From Anaeromyxobacter sp. PSR-1 (GTDB lineage: Bacteria > Myxococcota > Myxococcia > Myxococcales > Anaeromyxobacteraceae): a DNA stretch of 53,013 nt. The notes below the pieces were generated by a model. That model was not told the DNA's origin. It ran no database searches and worked only from the letters and a program-made list of their open reading frames with translations. Within the stretch, counting starts at the first letter, position 1, and every line of letters begins with the position of its first letter. Shown in pieces: positions 6,326 through 14,939 of the stretch. The DNA is taken from positions 1 to 53,013 of the forward strand of contig NZ_BAZG01000013.1 in NCBI RefSeq assembly GCF_000964525.1, given 5' to 3'. The translations under genes and the position numbers were made by a program.

Positions 6326-6679
6326 GTGAGACCGTGCCTCGCCCCGAACTGCCCCGCCCTCGTCCACCCGCCCGAGAACCGCTGCCCACGGCACCGTGCC
6401 GAGGCCGATGCCAGGTGGGCCCGGCGCGTCGAGGCGCACCGCGACGGACAGGGGTGGAGGGCGTTCTACCGGACGGACGCGTGGCGCCGCCGCCGGGCCG
6501 AGCAGCTGGCCCGTGAGCCGACGTGCCGGTCATGCGGCACCGACCGTCGGCTGCAGGCGGCGCACGTCGGCGCGACGCCGAAGGAGTGGGAGGCGTTCAT
6601 CGCGGGCCCGCTCCAGACGCTGTGCATCGAGTGCCACGCCCGGAGCCGCGCCGCCGAGAACTGGAGGGGCGGGAGGTGA
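6326..6679 (+). CDS. HNH endonuclease
   Basis: A 117-residue protein from a GTG that begins RPCLAPNCPALV...RCPRH, the short zinc-binding head usual in phage HNH proteins encoded next to terminase. The core has WRAFYRTDAWRRRR, CRSCG, then LQAAHVG (the HNH first His) and a closing CIECHARSRAAE with the second Cys pair and N/H region. HNH proteins of this kind cooperate with the HK97-type terminase in cos cleavage and packaging. Here the usual TerS-TerL neighbours are displaced by a leftward membrane-protein gene whose stop lies one base away. Confidence 0.88.
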   Translation: MRPCLAPNCPALVHPPENRCPRHRAEADARWARRVEAHRDGQGWRAFYRTDAWRRRRAEQLAREPTCRSCGTDRRLQAAHVGATPKEWEAFIAGPLQTLCIECHARSRAAENWRGGR

Positions 6680-6680
6680 G

Positions 6681-7364
6681 CTATGTGCGGTCCGTGGAGC
6701 GCGCCGCCTCGGCGTAGAACTCCTCGGCGGTCACGCTGTCCTCGAACTCGCCTTGTTTCCCGAACATGTGGAACTCGTGCCAGTCGCCGGGGTAGGTGCT
6801 CAGCCCCATGTGCCACGCGCCGTTGAAGAATCGGCAGAAGTACCGTCGTCCGATCGTGATGGGCGAACGTTCGTAGTCGGCGAGCTGCTCCGGCGAGAGG
6901 ATCTCCTCGTATGCAGGCCGAGCGACCATCAACAGGTATGACGTCTCAATCTCGGTCGTTCGCTTGAGCGCCTTCCCACCGAGGCGGACCGGCTCGACGC
7001 GGTAGATGAGACCGTAGGGCTCGCGCTTCGTGGCCAAGCTCGGGAAGATGACGTCGTAGTGGCCCTCGCTCTCCAGGAACGTGATGAACCGGTTCATCCG
7101 CTCCAGGTGGTGATCCATCTCCGCCCGCCTGAGGATGGTGTCCTCAACCTTCCGGCCGAAGTGGAATCCGACGAGAAGGAAGATCACGCCACCCGCGACC
7201 TCGCCGATGAGGTTGCCCCGCATCCCCGTGAGCCATGGGTGCTCGTCCACCAGGAACACGAAGGCGAGCATCGTCCCAAGCAGCGCCACGGCGGAGATCA
7301 GCGACCAGGACCGCCGCTCCGCCCAGAGCCTCACGTCCAGGTACAGCCGCCTCCAGAGTCGCAT
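6681..7364 (-). CDS. two-helix membrane protein, probable moron
   Basis: The start is set at the ATG at 7364 (227 residues; upstream in-frame sequence is Pro/Arg-rich noise). A basic amphipathic head (MRLWRRLYLDVRLWAERR) precedes two membrane helices, about 22-40 (SLISAVALLGTMLAFVFLV) and about 50-70 (LIGEVAGGVIFLLVGFHFG). A 155-residue soluble part follows with YGLIYRVEP, TTEIETSYLLMVARP and IGRRYFCRFFNGAWHMG. It lies opposite to the late genes and between HNH and TerS, which is typical of lysogenic-conversion cargo. Superinfection exclusion is possible but not shown. No named family was recognised. Confidence 0.72.
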   Translation of the reverse strand: MRLWRRLYLDVRLWAERRSWSLISAVALLGTMLAFVFLVDEHPWLTGMRGNLIGEVAGGVIFLLVGFHFGRKVEDTILRRAEMDHHLERMNRFITFLESEGHYDVIFPSLATKREPYGLIYRVEPVRLGGKALKRTTEIETSYLLMVARPAYEEILSPEQLADYERSPITIGRRYFCRFFNGAWHMGLSTYPGDWHEFHMFGKQGEFEDSVTAEEFYAEAARSTDRT

Positions 7365-7606
7365 CCCGGCATCCTGCACCCTCAGTCCGACACGGCAGCC
7401 ACCGGGAGCCGGTGACGATCGGAGTGGCCCGGGCCGCGGGCCATGGGGAACCAAGGCCTGGGCCGTCCGGGTGGATCGGGGGGCAGCGCAGGGGCCTCGG
7501 CGGGTGACCGTCGAAATGTCGGCGGCGTCCTTCTAGACCCCGCATCAGGTCGGGCGCGTGCGCTTACACATCGGGTCAAGAATCGGGGTGACCGGCTATC
7601 TACTCC

Positions 7607-8020
7607 GTGCCGGCACGTCGAGTCCCCACCGAGATCAAGCGCAGGACCGGGACGGTCAACGTCACCCGTGAGGCCTCGCGTCCGCCCGAGCCGAGGGTCG
7701 AGTGGGTGCCGATGCCGGACCCGCCCGCGGGCGCCGATGATGACGCGCGCCGCGTCTGGTCCGACCTGAAGACCGTCGTAGATGCGCTCGGCGCGGCCGG
7801 CCAGAGCGACGTCCCCGCCTTCAGGAACCTGGTCCGGCTCCAGCTGCTCCTCACGCAGACGTACGCCGCGAGTCCCGTCGACGCCGACCTGGTGCTCCGC
7901 ATCCAGGCCCGTGTCGACAGGCTCATGGCCGAGTTCGGCCTCACCCCCGCCAGCCGCACGAGGCTGGCCGCGCTGCGGACCCCCGAGGCGGAGTCGGCGC
8001 TGTCGAGGCTCTTCAACTGA
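7607..8020 (+). CDS. terminase small subunit (P27-type)
   Basis: The protein has 137 residues from a GTG start with a poor ribosome site. A Pro-rich N-terminal linker leads into helices WSDLKTVVDALG, PAFRNLVRLQLLLTQTYA, ADLVLRIQARVDRLMAEFGLTPASRTRLAALR. This is the helical arrangement of P27-like small terminases, whose C-terminal part ends in a xFGLTPxSRxRL motif. It should recognise phage DNA and hand it to TerL. The stop TGA overlaps the TerL start (TGATG), the usual pairing. Confidence 0.85.
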   Translation: MPARRVPTEIKRRTGTVNVTREASRPPEPRVEWVPMPDPPAGADDDARRVWSDLKTVVDALGAAGQSDVPAFRNLVRLQLLLTQTYAASPVDADLVLRIQARVDRLMAEFGLTPASRTRLAALRTPEAESALSRLFN

Positions 8021-9690
8021 TGTCGGCGCCGAGGCGGAGGAACTGGGTCCGGGTCGCCGAGCGGTACGCCCAGGACGTCATCGGCGGGCGGGTCCCCGCC
8101 TGCCCCGAGTTGCTCCAGGCGTGCCGCCGGTTCCAGCGCGACCGCACCAACCCGGAGTTCAGGCTCGACCGTGAGGCCGCGAACCGGGCCTGCACGTTCG
8201 TGAACCTCTTCCTCGAGGTCCTCCCGTGGGAGGCCTTCCTCATCGTCAACATCTTCGGCTTCAAGCGCCGCGACACGGGCAACCGCCGCTTCACCTTCGT
8301 CAACGTCTGGATCGGCAAGGGCAACGGGAAGTCGGCGCTGGCCGCGGCGCTCGGCCTCTACCTCGCCTTCATGGACGGGGAGCAGGACGCCGAGGTCCTG
8401 ACCTACGCCTTCAGCCGGGAGAACACGCGGCACGTCTGGGAGACCGCCAAGCAGATGCTGCGGCGGAAGCAGGGCACCGACCTCGACGTGGCCAAGGAGT
8501 ACGGGATCGAGCTGAACGCGTTGACCCTCTACCAGGGCCGGACCAACTCGGTCTTCAAGGCGAACAGCTCCAACCCCGACGCCCAGCACGGCAGCCGCCC
8601 GTCGGCCCTGATCATCGACGAGCTGCACACCGTCCGTGACGAGCTGTGGGACACGCTCAAGGGCGCCATCGTGAAGCGGTCGCAGAGCCTGATGCTGACG
8701 CTCTCGACCGGTGGCTTCGACGTCTCCAGCAAGGGCTTCAAGATCTACGAGTACGACCGGAACATCCTCGGGGGCCAGGAGCAGGACGACGACACCTTCG
8801 TGCTGATCTACACGGCGCCGACGGACGACATCTCCGACGAGGGCAACTGGCGTAAGGCGAACCCCAGCCTCGAGGCCGGGATCATCGACATCCGGAAGTT
8901 CAGGGCGACCGCGCACCAGGCCCTCAGCGTGCCGGGGCAGCGGGGCCAGTTCCTCGCGCTCCACATGAACCGGTGGACCGGGGCCGCCGAGGGGTTCGTG
9001 GACGTGGCCCGCTGGGACGGCTGCGCCTCGACGCTCACCATGCAGGAGTGCATCGACCGCGGCCTGCCGTGCGTCATCGGCCTCGACCCCGCCGACACCA
9101 ACGACATCTTCGGCGTGGCGGTGGTCTTCTTCGAGGAGCCCGCGCCGATGCAGCGGCGATACCACGCCTTCTTCCAGAACCACCTCTCCGAGGGCGGCGT
9201 GGCCCGGCACCCGCGGTCCTCGCTCCTTCGCGACTGGTCGGGCCAGGGTCACCTCACGATCCACCCCGGCCACAGCCTCAGGATCGAGGACGTGATCCGG
9301 CCGCTGGTGGAGCTGTGGAGCGGCCTCGCCCGGGCCGAGTTCATCTGGGACCCGAAGTTCGCCAAGGCTGGCGTGGACGCCCTCCTCCGCATGTCGGGCG
9401 TCCCCGAGGAGCAGTCCGTCCAGCAGCCGATGACGCCGGCCGAGATGACCGTGCCGCTCCGCGAGTTTGCCTCCGCGGTGAACGAGGGCCGGCTGCTCCA
9501 CGATGGGAACCCCTGCGTCTCATGGCAGGTCGGCAACCTGCTCGTGGAGAGCCGGGGCGCGATCCTGAAGCCGGTGAAGCAGTCCGACACGGCGAAGATC
9601 GATGCCCCGATGGCCCTGGTGACCGCGTTGAAGCGGGCCTCGGTGATCCCGGTGGAGGCGGACTCCGACCTGTACTGGGGCGTCGGTTGA
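8020..9690 (+). CDS. terminase large subunit
   Basis: This 556-residue ATP-driven packaging motor and nuclease has a Walker A GKGNGKS (99-105), a Walker B ALIIDE (196-201), and coupling motif LTLSTGG (227-232). The C-terminal RNase H-like nuclease has VIGLDPADTND (Asp356, 359, 362) and a later acidic strand FIWDPKF. It belongs to the HK97/lambdoid Terminase_1-type group, consistent with cos packaging beside an HNH protein. The length is typical and the frame intact. It overlaps TerS by one base and is followed by the portal gene after 57 bases. Confidence 0.95.
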   Translation: MSAPRRRNWVRVAERYAQDVIGGRVPACPELLQACRRFQRDRTNPEFRLDREAANRACTFVNLFLEVLPWEAFLIVNIFGFKRRDTGNRRFTFVNVWIGKGNGKSALAAALGLYLAFMDGEQDAEVLTYAFSRENTRHVWETAKQMLRRKQGTDLDVAKEYGIELNALTLYQGRTNSVFKANSSNPDAQHGSRPSALIIDELHTVRDELWDTLKGAIVKRSQSLMLTLSTGGFDVSSKGFKIYEYDRNILGGQEQDDDTFVLIYTAPTDDISDEGNWRKANPSLEAGIIDIRKFRATAHQALSVPGQRGQFLALHMNRWTGAAEGFVDVARWDGCASTLTMQECIDRGLPCVIGLDPADTNDIFGVAVVFFEEPAPMQRRYHAFFQNHLSEGGVARHPRSSLLRDWSGQGHLTIHPGHSLRIEDVIRPLVELWSGLARAEFIWDPKFAKAGVDALLRMSGVPEEQSVQQPMTPAEMTVPLREFASAVNEGRLLHDGNPCVSWQVGNLLVESRGAILKPVKQSDTAKIDAPMALVTALKRASVIPVEADSDLYWGVG

Positions 9691-9729
9691 GCGTCGTCCG
9701 GCCTGGAACTCACCGTCACGCCTATCTAC

Positions 9730-9747
9730 GGGTGAGGCACCTCACCC
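9730..9747 (+). promoter_or_regulatory. hairpin covering the portal ribosome site
   Basis: A perfect inverted repeat, GGGTGAGG (9730-9737), CA, CCTCACCC (9740-9747), ends on the base before the portal ATG. The only Shine-Dalgarno-like sequence (GGTGAGG) lies in its left arm, so folding would hide it. Confidence 0.6.
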
Positions 9748-11328
9748 ATGGCGAACTTCTGGCGTCGGATCCTCGGTCGCGCCAGGACCGAGGAGACGGC
9801 CACGTGGACCCCGATCGGCGGTCCGTTCCAGTTCCTGATCCCAAACGTCGGCGTCCCGGCCGACCTGCGCCTGTCGCCCATCGAGCAGCTCCGGGTCGGG
9901 GCCGCATGGGCGTGCATCTGGGCGATCGCGAACGACCTGGCCAGCCAGCCATGGCGCGTCGTCCGGGTGGACAGCTTCGGCCGTGAGACCCCGGTCGCCG
10001 ACCACCGCCTCGACTCCGTCCTGAACCGCCGTCCGAACCCCCTGTCGATCGCCCACTCGGTGAAGACATCGCTGGTCGTTCAGGCAGCCATGCACGGGAA
10101 CGGCTACGCCGAGCTGGCTCGGAGCGACCTCGGGGTCGCCGAGCTGTGGCCGCTCCGCTCCGACCTCGTGACGCCGAGGCTGGAGGACGGCGTCCTGGCG
10201 TTCGAGTACCGGCTCGGCGTCGACACCATCAGGTTCGCCGGCTCCGAGGTGATCCAGGTCCGGGCCCCGCTCAGCATCGACGGCCTCTTCGGCGAGAGCC
10301 CGCTGGCCGCCGCCTCCCGCGCCGTGGCCGCCTCGGTCGCCGCGGAGCGCTTCGGCATGGCGTACTTCTCGAACGGCGCCCAGCCCAACCTGGCCATCAC
10401 GATGGGCCGGCCGTTCAAGGACGAGGACGAGCGCGAGGGCTTCCTGAGGCGGCTGCATCGCGCGAACGGCGGGCTGGCCAACTCCTTCAAGAGCATCACC
10501 ATGCCGCCCGGCTCCTCGATCGAGGTGCTCTCCAGCAACGCCGAGCAGGCGCAGCTGGTGGAGGTCCAGCGGGCGAACGTCGAGGCGGTGCTCCGATACT
10601 TCGGCGTCCCGGGCCACCGGGTCGGCGTGGCCGCCGCCTCCCAGGGCTGGGGCAAGAACCTGGCCGAGATGAACACGAACTACGTCCGCTCGACGCTCAC
10701 CCCGTGGGCGCGCTCCATCGAGCAGGAGCTGGACGTCAAGCTGTTCGGCGGCGAGGGGCCGCTGAGCATCCGCATCAACCTGAACCCGCTCACCAAGGGT
10801 GACGACGAGTCCCAGGCCCGTGCCACGACGATGTACGTCGGCGGCCCGGTGAAGACCGTCAACGAGGGCCGGGCCGAGCTGGGCCTGGAGCCGCTCCCCG
10901 GTGAGGAGCACGACACCATCGGCGGCCCCGCCGCTGCCCCACCGAGGCCGCTGGAACCGGGGGAGGAGGAGGCCGGGGCCGGAGACGGGGAGGCCCAGCC
11001 GACGTCACCGACCGCTCAGGCGGCCCAGGTGTTCTACGCCGCCGCCCTCCGCCGCCACGCGACCAAGCTCGGCAACCGGGAGCGGGACCTCCGGGCGAAG
11101 CACCAGAACGGCGTGCTCGCCGACAAGCTGGAGCTGGCACGGCAGGAGCTCCGCTCCCAGGCGATGGCGGACATGCACCAGGCGGACGGTCTCGCCGTGG
11201 TGCTGTGCCGCTCGGTCCGGGACCTCGATGCCGTCTACGGCGCCGCGGTGGTGGCCGCCGAGACCTCCGATCCGAACGTGATCGCCGTCTCGCTGGTGGA
11301 GGAGCTGGGCACGGAGGCATCGGCGTGA
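9748..11328 (+). CDS. portal protein (HK97 family)
   Basis: The 526-residue subunit of the dodecameric DNA gate. Residues about 30-400 match the HK97-type portal: LSPIEQLRVGAAWACIWAIANDLA, LNRRPNPLS, the wing, the clip, and PGHRVGVAAASQGWGKNLAEMN with the following helix. The last 120 residues are an acidic linker (PLEPGEEEAGAGDGEA) and a helical tail unusual in the shortest family members. It may bind scaffold or protease. The stop overlaps the protease start (TGATG). Confidence 0.93.
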   Translation: MANFWRRILGRARTEETATWTPIGGPFQFLIPNVGVPADLRLSPIEQLRVGAAWACIWAIANDLASQPWRVVRVDSFGRETPVADHRLDSVLNRRPNPLSIAHSVKTSLVVQAAMHGNGYAELARSDLGVAELWPLRSDLVTPRLEDGVLAFEYRLGVDTIRFAGSEVIQVRAPLSIDGLFGESPLAAASRAVAASVAAERFGMAYFSNGAQPNLAITMGRPFKDEDEREGFLRRLHRANGGLANSFKSITMPPGSSIEVLSSNAEQAQLVEVQRANVEAVLRYFGVPGHRVGVAAASQGWGKNLAEMNTNYVRSTLTPWARSIEQELDVKLFGGEGPLSIRINLNPLTKGDDESQARATTMYVGGPVKTVNEGRAELGLEPLPGEEHDTIGGPAAAPPRPLEPGEEEAGAGDGEAQPTSPTAQAAQVFYAAALRRHATKLGNRERDLRAKHQNGVLADKLELARQELRSQAMADMHQADGLAVVLCRSVRDLDAVYGAAVVAAETSDPNVIAVSLVEELGTEASA

Positions 11329-12002
11329 TGAACGACTTCAGGATCCACATGGCCGGGAAGGCGGCCTCGCTCCGGCGGCTGAACCCCGAGGGCCTCGTGC
11401 AGATGCGTGGCGACACGGCGCAGCTGTTCCTCTACGGCGACATCGGCCCCGTGTTCGGCGGCATCGGCGCGCAGCAGGTCGCCGAGGAGCTGGGGAAGGT
11501 GAGGGCGTCACAGCTCGACCTCTTCATCAACAGCGACGGCGGGGACGCGTTCGAGGGCGTCGCCATCTACAACGTGCTCAGCCGCTTCGGCGGACGGATC
11601 ACGGCGTACGTGGACGGCCTCGCCGCCAGCATCGCCTCGGTCATCCTCCAGGCGGGCCACGAGAGGGTCATGATGCCCGGCAGCCAGGTCATGGTGCACG
11701 GGCCGTGGATGGGCGTGATGGGCAACTCCGCCGACCTCCGCGCCGCCGCCGACAAGCTCGACCTCACCGCGAAGAGCGTCGCCTCGATCTACGAGGAGCG
11801 CACCGGACAGCCCTCGGAGAGGGTCGGCTCCTGGCTCAGCGGGGAGCACTTCTTCTCGGCCGAGGACGCGGTGTCCAACGGCCTCGCGGATCGGATCTCC
11901 GGCGCCCCGACGGCGCCCACGAACAAGGCTTCCCGGCCCCAGCGGGCGGGACTCACGTCCTGGCAGATCGCGCAGCTGCGCAGCCAGGGACGCAGGCAGT
12001 GA
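11328..12002 (+). CDS. ClpP-like head maturation protease
   Basis: A 224-residue S14-type protease that cleaves capsid scaffold regions in procapsids. Motifs: FLYGDIG, LFINSDGGDAFEGVAIYN (oxyanion strand), DGLAASIAS with nucleophile Ser101, and VMVHGPW with His124. A C-terminal helix is followed by a basic tail (RPQRAGLTSWQIAQLRSQGRRQ). The GTG one codon before the ATG could also start it. The portal-protease-capsid order is diagnostic for HK97-like heads. Confidence 0.93.
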   Translation: MNDFRIHMAGKAASLRRLNPEGLVQMRGDTAQLFLYGDIGPVFGGIGAQQVAEELGKVRASQLDLFINSDGGDAFEGVAIYNVLSRFGGRITAYVDGLAASIASVILQAGHERVMMPGSQVMVHGPWMGVMGNSADLRAAADKLDLTAKSVASIYEERTGQPSERVGSWLSGEHFFSAEDAVSNGLADRISGAPTAPTNKASRPQRAGLTSWQIAQLRSQGRRQ

Positions 12003-12074
12003 ACGGTCAGGCCCCGGAGGCCCGACCACCACCCCGGAGGTGGAGCACGAAGCACTGAACAGGAAGCACACCAC

Positions 12075-13343
12075 ATGAAGAACGCAGTCCAGCTGCTCCA
12101 GGGGCAGCTCACCGAGACGATGGTCGCCATCGAGGCGATCGAGAACGAGGCGGGCGAGGTCCTGACCGAGGAGCAGGTCACGAAGATGGAGGAGCTGACC
12201 TCCACCGCCACCGGCATCCGGCGTCAGCTCGCGGCCCGGCAGTCCGCGGAGGACCTGAAGAGCGGCGCCTCCAAGCCACAGTCGAAGGTCGGCGCGAAGG
12301 GAACCGTCCCGGCGCTCTCGGCCGTCCGCGACACCACGAAGTTCAGCCTCGGTGAGACCGCCATCGCGATGCGGGCGCAGAAGCTCGGCCAGCGCCTCAC
12401 CGACCGCCAGATGAACGCGCTCTCGGTCTACGCGAACGAGGGCACCGACGCCGACGGCAAGCTCGCGGCACCGCCCGAGCTGCGGACGACCATCGAGCGG
12501 TATGTCTACGGGCAGACCTCGCTGCTCAGCTACGCGACCAACATCCCTCTGTCCGGTCGGTCCGTGACCTTCCCGGTCGACGACACCACCCCGTGGGCCG
12601 CGTTCTCGGGCACCGGCAAGGTGACGAAGAAGGGCGAGGCCGCGGCGCTCGACCAGGTGAAGCCTGCCATCGGCAGCCTGACCATCACGCCCGACAAGTA
12701 CGGCGTGATCGTCCCCGTCACCGAGGAACTGCTCGAGGACGCCCCCGCCTTCGGCGCGTACATCACGGCGAAGGTCGGCGAGAGCATGGTCTACGAGCTG
12801 AACCAGGCCATCATCTCCGGCTCGTCCTCTGGCCTGAAGTCCATCCTCGGCTCCAGCGCCCTCAAGACCGTCGCCTCGGCCTCCGGCCAGCCGGTGGGCA
12901 CGGTCGTCGCGAAGAACGTGATGGACCTCTACTTCGGCATGCTGCCGGAGAGCCGCATCAACGGCGTGTGGCTGGTCAACCCCGCGGTGGAGCCCCAGCT
13001 CTACGGCATGGTCATCAGCGGCACCACCACGGCGGCGTACGTCCCGGGTGGCTCGATGGCCAACGCGCCGCACAGCCTGCTCCTGGGCCGTCCGGTGCTC
13101 CCGCTCCCGAACATGCCCGCCCTCGGCGCCGTCGGCGACATCGTGTTCGCCGACCTCTCGAAGTACTGGGCGGTCACGAAGGGCGGCGTCCGCGCCGACG
13201 TCTCGGTCGACTTCTACTTCGACCAGGTCGTCGACGCCTTCCGCTTCTACATCCGCGTCGGCGGCGACACCCGTCGGCAGACGGTGACCACGCTTCCCGG
13301 CGGGCTCACCCAGTCGGCGTTCGTCACGCTCGCGGCCCGCTGA
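12075..13343 (+). CDS. major capsid protein (HK97 fold)
   Basis: The protein has 422 residues. Residues 1-70 form a coiled-coil delta domain of the scaffold type (LLQGQLTETMVAIEAIENEAGEV...), to be removed by the protease upstream. The HK97 fold follows: E-loop and N-arm near LSYATNIPLSGRSVTFP, the spine helix, and the A-domain around KSILGSSALKTVASASGQPVGTV, DLYFGMLPESRINGVWLVNP and LLLGRPVLPLPNMPALGAVGDIVF. Processing should leave about 300-330 residues. A strong hairpin follows the stop. Confidence 0.94.
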   Translation: MKNAVQLLQGQLTETMVAIEAIENEAGEVLTEEQVTKMEELTSTATGIRRQLAARQSAEDLKSGASKPQSKVGAKGTVPALSAVRDTTKFSLGETAIAMRAQKLGQRLTDRQMNALSVYANEGTDADGKLAAPPELRTTIERYVYGQTSLLSYATNIPLSGRSVTFPVDDTTPWAAFSGTGKVTKKGEAAALDQVKPAIGSLTITPDKYGVIVPVTEELLEDAPAFGAYITAKVGESMVYELNQAIISGSSSGLKSILGSSALKTVASASGQPVGTVVAKNVMDLYFGMLPESRINGVWLVNPAVEPQLYGMVISGTTTAAYVPGGSMANAPHSLLLGRPVLPLPNMPALGAVGDIVFADLSKYWAVTKGGVRADVSVDFYFDQVVDAFRFYIRVGGDTRRQTVTTLPGGLTQSAFVTLAAR

Positions 13344-13365
13344 GCCTGACCAGCTGATCTGAACG

Positions 13366-13395
13366 GGAGGCCGATCCCTCCGTGGATCGGCCTCC
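13366..13395 (+). terminator. strong hairpin after the capsid gene
   Basis: A perfect 12-bp stem, GGAGGCCGATCC (13366-13377) and GGATCGGCCTCC (13384-13395), has a 6-base loop, followed by TCCTT. It probably terminates part of the transcripts or protects the capsid mRNA end, so capsid is made in excess over the connector genes behind it. Confidence 0.65.
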
Positions 13396-13415
13396 TCCTT
13401 GAGGCCAGACTGACC

Positions 13416-13958
13416 ATGCCGCTCGCCACGCTCACAGACCTGAAGAACTACCTCGGCATCACGAGCACGGCCGAGGACGCCCTGTTGTCCCGGCTGCTCT
13501 CGGGGTCCTCGGACCACTTCGAGGCGCTGACCGGCCGCACGTTCGCGTCGTCGGGCCACACCGGCTCGTTCGACGGGGACGGCTCCCGCCTGCTCTTCCC
13601 GGGGCACACGCCGATCATCTCGGTGTCGTCGCTCACGGTGGACGGGGAGCCGATCCCGGAGCGGACGTCCTGGTCCGGCGATGGGTATGTCGTCCGGCCG
13701 TACTACGTCGAGCTATCGGCCGGCCACACGTTCACGCGCGGCCTCGGCAACGTGGTCCTGGCGTACGGGGCCGGCTTCGTGGCCGTGCCGAACGATGTCC
13801 AGCAGGCGGTCATCACGCTCGCCGGCCTCGCCTACAAGGAGCGGACCCGGCTCGGCGTGCTGAGCAACACCGTCCAGGGCGAGGCCTTCAGCTACCAGAC
13901 CCTGACGCTCCCGCAGTCGGTGCAGTCGGTGGTCGAGGCGTATCGGTCACTCCGATGA
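13416..13958 (+). CDS. head-tail connector (gp6/gp15-like)
   Basis: A 180-residue protein. It begins MPLATLTDLKNYLGITSTAEDALLSRLL, the helix pair that opens HK97 gp6-like adaptor proteins. A beta domain follows (TPIISVSSLTVDGEPI), then the helix PNDVQQAVITLAGLAYKERTRLGV and the C-terminal GEAFSYQTLTLPQSVQSVVEAYR. The product forms a ring under the portal. Position straight after capsid fits. Confidence 0.87.
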   Translation: MPLATLTDLKNYLGITSTAEDALLSRLLSGSSDHFEALTGRTFASSGHTGSFDGDGSRLLFPGHTPIISVSSLTVDGEPIPERTSWSGDGYVVRPYYVELSAGHTFTRGLGNVVLAYGAGFVAVPNDVQQAVITLAGLAYKERTRLGVLSNTVQGEAFSYQTLTLPQSVQSVVEAYRSLR

Positions 13959-14049
13959 CGTCGGAGGGCCCGGCGACCCCGGGCCAAGGCGAACCAGGGG
14001 CCGGGGGACCGGAGGGTCCCCGAGTGACACGGGGAGGTTCGAGGGGGAC

Positions 14050-14460
14050 ATGGCAGGCAGGGTGACGGTCAACGGTGGGTGGATCGATGCGGAGCGGCAC
14101 CTGCTCCGCGTCCCGTCCGAGCTCGTCCGCGAGACCAAGGAGCTGGTCTCCTCGGAGATGAAGGCGGCGGCGGGCGACATGCTCGCCAACGTCAGCGGGG
14201 GTGTGCTCGGGACCGTGAGCGGCAGGCTCGCGGCGTCCGTGAAGGGGAGCGCCCGCGTCCGGCAGGGCTACACCGTCAGCGGACGGGCCGGCAGCCGGTA
14301 CTTCATCGGCCGGTTCTGGGACGACGGCTTCAGCCGATTCGGCCGCACCTACCGGCGTCCCTGGGCGACGCCGGTCGTCAACGCCCGGGCCCAGGCCATC
14401 GCCGACAACATCGAGCGGCTGATCGATCGCGTCTACACCGAGGGGGGATACGTCCGGTGA
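14050..14460 (+). CDS. HK97 gp10-like tail completion / head-tail joining protein
   Basis: A 136-residue protein with the gp10-type layout: a long helix (VRETKELVSSEMKAAAGDML), GRLAASVKGS, YTVSGRAGSRYFIGRFWDDGF, RPWATPVVNARAQAIADNIERLIDRVY. Such proteins join head and tail or cap the tail tube. Its last bases form GTGA with the next start. The 91 bases before it hold no gene. A separate head-closure (gp9-like) gene was not seen. Confidence 0.75.
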   Translation: MAGRVTVNGGWIDAERHLLRVPSELVRETKELVSSEMKAAAGDMLANVSGGVLGTVSGRLAASVKGSARVRQGYTVSGRAGSRYFIGRFWDDGFSRFGRTYRRPWATPVVNARAQAIADNIERLIDRVYTEGGYVR

Positions 14461-14879
14461 CGAACTCACACGAGCAGATCTACGCGGCCCTGTTCGCCCG
14501 GCTCTCGGGCGCGCTGACCGCGGCCGTGACGTCGGGGCGCCGGGTGAGGAGCTGGGAGGAGGTCGGTCCCGAGGCGCAGCCGGCGTTCTTCCTCGAGCAA
14601 CTCGGCGCGACCCTAGAGAACACGCCACCCGGCCCGAGCCGTCAGACGGTCCGTGCCAGCGCCCTGCTCTACGTCCACGCGGACACGCCCGGGGGGCCGA
14701 TGCCGCTGCTGAACTCGCTGGTGGCGGTCGCGACGGGGAGCCTCATCGAGGCGAGGGGGATCCCGACGACGCTAGACGGGCTGGTGGCATCCGCCCGACC
14801 GACCGAGATCGCCTACGGCGGCGGCAACGTCGGTGCCCAGGGGATCGCCTCGATCACCATCGAGTTGAGGACGGCCTGA
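14457..14879 (+). CDS. tail terminator-like protein
   Basis: From the GTG at 14457, overlapping the previous stop, the product has 140 residues. HEQIYAALFARLSGAL starts an alpha/beta fold with VRSWEEV, PAFFLEQLG, RQTVRASALLYVH and a closing IAYGGGNVGAQGIASITIELRT strand. This matches the size, place and strand order of the minor tail/terminator protein (gp11- or lambda gpU-type) that ends tail growth and docks to the connector. The family match is by layout, not by a sharp motif. Confidence 0.65.
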   Translation: MTNSHEQIYAALFARLSGALTAAVTSGRRVRSWEEVGPEAQPAFFLEQLGATLENTPPGPSRQTVRASALLYVHADTPGGPMPLLNSLVAVATGSLIEARGIPTTLDGLVASARPTEIAYGGGNVGAQGIASITIELRTA

Positions 14880-14939
14880 CCCGGAACGGGCCGACACCGC
14901 TAGTTAAGCCGCCGGCGGCGGCAAGGAGACGAACGACAC

